Assembly: GCA_021795215.1 (NCBI GenBank)
Contig: JAJYPS010000023.1
Coordinates: forward strand, 1 to 32,547
DNA length: 32,547 nucleotides
Direction of reading: 5' to 3'
Source of the DNA: Actinomycetes bacterium
GTDB taxonomy: Bacteria; Actinomycetota; Acidimicrobiia; Acidimicrobiales; JAKAOS01
Of this stretch, positions 30,279-32,547 are shown in pieces; positions within the stretch are counted from its first letter, which is position 1; the number at the start of each line of letters is the position of its first letter. Under the pieces are notes generated by a model. It saw nothing but the letters and a program-made list of their open reading frames with translations, had not been told where the DNA came from and searched no databases. Both the position numbers and the translations under genes were made by a program.

Positions 30279-30575
30279 TTGACGACAGCCGACGACACTG
30301 GCCCGGTTCCGATGGACCGGGGCGCCGTGTTCCAACTGATCCGGAACCAACTGGCGGAGATACTCGAGATCCAGCCCGACGGCATCCAGGAGAGCGCTTC
30401 GTTCGTAGAGGACCTGGACGCCGATTCACTGGCGCTGATCGAGTTGGTGGAGGGCCTGGAGTCCGAGATCGGCACTCACGTGGCGGGTTTTCGCATCGAG
30501 GACGAGGACCTGGAGGACCTGCGCACGGTGAGAGACGCTGTGGATTACGTGACATCCCGGCTCAGGGAAGCTTGA
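30279..30575 (+). CDS. acpP: acyl carrier protein
   Basis: 98 residues from TTG 30279, with GGGGAG 7 nt upstream. The phosphopantetheine attachment motif LDADSLALIELVEGLE (Ser 50) and the acidic helix pattern (FVEDLDADSL, IEDEDLEDL) identify it. It carries acyl chains in type II fatty acid synthesis and is the substrate carrier for PlsX. An ATG at 30312 would give a shorter form. Its stop overlaps the TTG start of rnc (TTGA). Confidence 0.93.
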   Translation: MTTADDTGPVPMDRGAVFQLIRNQLAEILEIQPDGIQESASFVEDLDADSLALIELVEGLESEIGTHVAGFRIEDEDLEDLRTVRDAVDYVTSRLREA

Positions 30576-31297
30576 TCGAGCCGTCTCCTCCAGGAGCCGG
30601 CTCCGCAGTGGCGGAGCTGTCGGCCAAGCTGGGCCACCAGTTCTCGGACCCGGCCCTGCTGGCCCAAGCACTCTCCCACAGGTCGTGGTGCGCAGAGACA
30701 CCGGGCCAGCGTTCCAACGAACGGCTGGAGTTCCTGGGCGACTCGGTGCTCGGCCTGGTGGTCACTCGCCACATCTTCGTGACGTATCCGGGATTGGCCG
30801 AGGGGGAGCTGGCCAAGCTCCGGGCGGCGGTGGTCAATTCGGTCACACTGGCACATGTCGCTGCCGAGCTGACACTCGGGCCGGCGCTGCGCCTGGGCAA
30901 GGGCGAGGATGCCTCCGGCGGTCGGGAGAAGCCGTCGATTCTTGCCGATGCGGTCGAAGCGTTGATCGGCGCCGTGTACCTGGACGGCGGTTGGGACGCA
31001 GCCGCCAGGCTGGTGATGGACCGGTTGGGCGACCGGATCGCCTCCGCGGCCACCGGCCCCGGAGGCGACGACTACAAGACCAGGTTCCAGGAGCTGTCGG
31101 CCAGGTTGGGCTACCAGCTTCCGACCTACGTGGTGAGCGATCGAGGACCGGATCACGCCAAGCACTTCTTCGCGAGGGTGACCGTGGGCGACCGGGAGCT
31201 GGGGCGGGGCTCCGGCCGGTCGAAGAAGCAGGCGGAGCAGGCGGCAGCCAGGGAGGCCTGGGGAGCGCTGCTGGAGCTCGGCGACAGCGTCGCCTGA
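30572..31297 (+). CDS. rnc: ribonuclease III
   Basis: 241 residues from TTG 30572, overlapping the acpP stop by 4 nt. The nuclease domain has ALSHRSWC and the signature NERLEFLGDSVLG (49-61), with the second acidic cluster in ILADAVEALIGAVYLDGG. The C-terminal dsRNA-binding domain (about 167-236) has DYKTRFQELSARLGYQLPTY and GSGRSKKQAEQAAAREAW. It processes rRNA and other double-stranded RNA. Confidence 0.96.
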   Translation: MIEPSPPGAGSAVAELSAKLGHQFSDPALLAQALSHRSWCAETPGQRSNERLEFLGDSVLGLVVTRHIFVTYPGLAEGELAKLRAAVVNSVTLAHVAAELTLGPALRLGKGEDASGGREKPSILADAVEALIGAVYLDGGWDAAARLVMDRLGDRIASAATGPGGDDYKTRFQELSARLGYQLPTYVVSDRGPDHAKHFFARVTVGDRELGRGSGRSKKQAEQAAAREAWGALLELGDSVA

Positions 31298-31303
31298 ACC
31301 GCA

Positions 31304-32158
31304 ATGCCGGAGCTGCCGGAGGTGGAGACGGTCAGGCAGGACCTGTCTCGGGTGCTGGTAGGCCAGAAACTGAGCGGCATGGAGGTCGGTCGGCCCCGCA
31401 GCCTTCGTCACCCGGATCCTTCCACGGCCGCTCGCTGGATCGAGGGGGGCACCGTGTTGGGGGTCGGACGGGTCGGTAAGCACTTGCTGATCGAGGTCGA
31501 CCGTCCTACGGGGGACACGGACGGACGGAGCCTGGTCGTGATCCACCTGGGGATGAGCGGACAGCTGTGGTGGTTGCCGTCGTCCACGGCCGCGCACCGC
31601 CACGCCCACGTTCGGATATTCGGCGAATCGGCCAACGAGCTGCGGTTCGTGGACCCGCGCACGTTCGGTTGGGTCGCAGTGGCTCGGGCGGCAGAAGTCG
31701 CCACCGTGCTGCCCGTGCTCGAGCGCCTGGGCCCCGACCCGTTGTCGGGGGACTTCGACGCCACTGTGCTGTCCCGGCGGATCGGCCACAGGCAGGGACG
31801 TCTGAAGGCGTTGCTGATGGACCAGACCGTCGTCTCGGGTCTGGGGAACATCTACTCCGACGAGGTGCTCCACGCTGCAGGCTTGCGTTGGGACCGGCCG
31901 GCCTGCTCGCTCGACCCCCGGGAGATCGTGGCTCTTCACGACCAGATCGTCCGGGTGCTGTCCGACGCAGTCTCCTGCCGGGGCTCGTCCCTGGCCGACT
32001 CCCAGTACCGGGACCTGTACGGCCTCCCGGGCCGCTTCCAGGAGCGCCACCGGGTCTACGCCAGGGCCGGCAAACCTTGCGCCCGTTGCGGCGAGACCAT
32101 CCGGAAGGAGCGCTTCGGCGGCCGATCGACGTTCTTCTGCCCCTCCTGCCAGACCTGA
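31304..32158 (+). CDS. mutM: formamidopyrimidine-DNA glycosylase
   Basis: 284 residues. The N terminus PELPEVETVR carries the catalytic Pro and Glu. VGKHLLIE holds the conserved Lys, HLGMSGQL and RFVDPRTFG are family motifs, QTVVSGLGNIYSDEVLHAAG is the helix-two-turn-helix, and the C-terminal zinc finger has CARCGETIRKE...TFFCPSC. It excises 8-oxoguanine and formamidopyrimidines. It starts 6 nt after the rnc stop without an SD, probably by re-initiation, and ends just before a repeat array. Confidence 0.97.
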   Translation: MPELPEVETVRQDLSRVLVGQKLSGMEVGRPRSLRHPDPSTAARWIEGGTVLGVGRVGKHLLIEVDRPTGDTDGRSLVVIHLGMSGQLWWLPSSTAAHRHAHVRIFGESANELRFVDPRTFGWVAVARAAEVATVLPVLERLGPDPLSGDFDATVLSRRIGHRQGRLKALLMDQTVVSGLGNIYSDEVLHAAGLRWDRPACSLDPREIVALHDQIVRVLSDAVSCRGSSLADSQYRDLYGLPGRFQERHRVYARAGKPCARCGETIRKERFGGRSTFFCPSCQT

Positions 32159-32204
32159 CCGACCTGACAGACCTGACCGACCTGCCTGTCTCGACAGGCC
32201 CGGA
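32155..32204. repeat. 9-bp GACCTGACC-type repeats and a small hairpin after mutM
   Basis: GACCTGACC/GACCTGACA units are repeated about four times over the mutM stop codon. They are followed by GCCTGTC-TC-GACAGGC, a near-perfect inverted repeat that could terminate the rnc-mutM unit. Confidence 0.6.
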
Positions 32205-32208
32205 CCGA

Positions 32209-32441
32209 CCGGACGGTGATCGGCGGCCCGGCGAGCGGCCACCCCGGAACCAGCCCCCCCGGAACCAACCCCCCCGGACCGGCCGGACGGTGATCGGCGG
32301 CCCGGCGAGCGGCCACCCCGGAACCAGCCCACCCCGGAACCAGCCCACCCCGGAACCAGCCCACCCCGGAACCAGCCCACCCCGGAACCAGCCCACCCCG
32401 GAACCAGCCCACCCCGGAACCAGCCCACCCCGGAACCAGCC
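32209..32441. repeat. intergenic tandem array between mutM and smc (16-bp unit, eight copies, plus a 48-bp duplication)
   Basis: The unit GGAACCAGCCCACCCC recurs with an exact 16-bp period at 32320, 32336, 32352, 32368, 32384, 32400, 32416 and 32432. A 48-bp segment (32209-32256) is repeated at 32283-32330, with degenerate CCGGAACC units between. The array fills most of the 353-nt gap. The long minus-strand open frame through it (MGWFRGGLVPGWAGSGV repeats) is a by-product of the repeat. There is no sign of a gene here. Confidence 0.95.
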
Positions 32442-32499
32442 CGGAGGAGAGGATGGTGGCGGCCAAGGCCAGGTCCACCCCTGATGGGCGCATGGAAGC

Positions 32500-32505
32500 T
32501 AACGT
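32500..32505 (+). promoter_or_regulatory. putative -10 (TAACGT) of smc
   Basis: TAACGT ends 6 nt before GTG 32512; no SD sequence is present, fitting a leaderless message. Confidence 0.42.
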
Positions 32506-32511
32506 CGGGCG

Positions 32512-32547
32512 GTGTTCCTGAAGTCGCTGACCCTGAAGGGCTTCAAG
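32512..32547 (+). CDS. smc: chromosome segregation protein SMC (5' end only)
   Basis: Only 12 codons remain before the window ends: (M)FLKSLTLKGFK, the usual N terminus of SMC ATPases (FLKxLxLxGFKSF). The position after rnc and mutM is the standard one for smc in actinobacteria. SMC organises and segregates chromosomes with ScpA and ScpB. Confidence 0.85.
   Translation, partial: MFLKSLTLKGFK

Noticed and set aside
30545-32428. 627-residue minus-strand ORF
   Set aside because: It lies antisense to rnc and mutM, and its N terminus is translated 16-bp repeat (GWFRGGLVPGWAGSGV). It is a GC-rich shadow frame.
32320-32441. Possible iteron origin (16-bp repeats)
   Set aside because: No replication initiator gene nearby, a chromosomal housekeeping context and an uninterrupted tandem arrangement; more likely slippage-generated.
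1-32547. tRNA, rRNA or riboswitch
   Set aside because: I found no segment with tRNA-like arms or known riboswitch cores by reading. A tRNAscan-SE and Rfam search would be needed to exclude them fully; the thiL gene has no visible THI-box.

Overview
The window is GC-rich chromosomal DNA, almost certainly from an actinobacterium and most probably from the Acidimicrobiia or a relative. This is inferred from four things: heavy use of GTG and TTG starts; many overlapping start/stop junctions; the housekeeping order thiL / rpmB / fakA / recG / rsmD / coaD / coiled-coil protein / yceD / rpmF / plsX / acpP / rnc / mutM / smc; and a secreted protein with the aromatic, Gly-rich repeats common in that class. 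I saw no rRNA, tRNA or CRISPR array.

Layout. 1-6.8 kb (+): an alpha/beta hydrolase overlaps a membrane-anchored MurF-type Mur ligase, followed by D-Ala-D-Ala ligase; the pair makes D-Ala-D-Ala and probably adds it to a peptidoglycan precursor. Then come a PH-SHOCT membrane protein, a SAM methyltransferase and an orphan VirD4/TraG-like ATPase. 6.8-10.6 kb: two CtaG-type cytochrome oxidase assembly proteins in opposite orientation lie on either side of a GAF/SpoIIE (PP2C) phosphatase; a stand-alone Lrp/AsnC ligand-binding domain follows. 10.7-13.7 kb (+): peptide deformylase and a fused E1alpha-E1beta 2-oxoacid dehydrogenase. 13.8-15.9 kb (-): an S9 prolyl-oligopeptidase-family enzyme.

15.95-18.55 kb is the accessory part. 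Two 226-bp direct repeats, about 97% identical by my reading, bracket about 2.1 kb holding a frameshifted, internally deleted serine-recombinase remnant, a YefM-YoeB toxin-antitoxin pair with a palindromic promoter, a DinB-family protein and a truncated alpha/beta hydrolase joined to a 31-bp piece of the neighbouring S9 gene. Removing one repeat plus the interior gives a simple ancestral locus: secreted repeat protein, small membrane protein, S9 peptidase, all on the minus strand.

18.6-22.2 kb: the secreted protein and small membrane protein (-), thiL (+), a Pro/Ala/Thr-rich envelope protein (-) whose 3' end overlaps thiL by 165 bp antisense, and rpmB (-). 22.3-32.5 kb (+): the housekeeping run from fakA to the first 12 codons of smc, with short-tandem-repeat arrays before rsmD and before smc.

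Two themes cross the window. First, short tandem repeats are common; inside genes they are often exactly 18 bp (hexapeptides), in the phosphatase, the S9 enzyme (two arrays), recG and yceD. Second, several first genes have a TANNNT -10-like hexamer 5-8 nt before the start codon, which suggests leaderless mRNAs.
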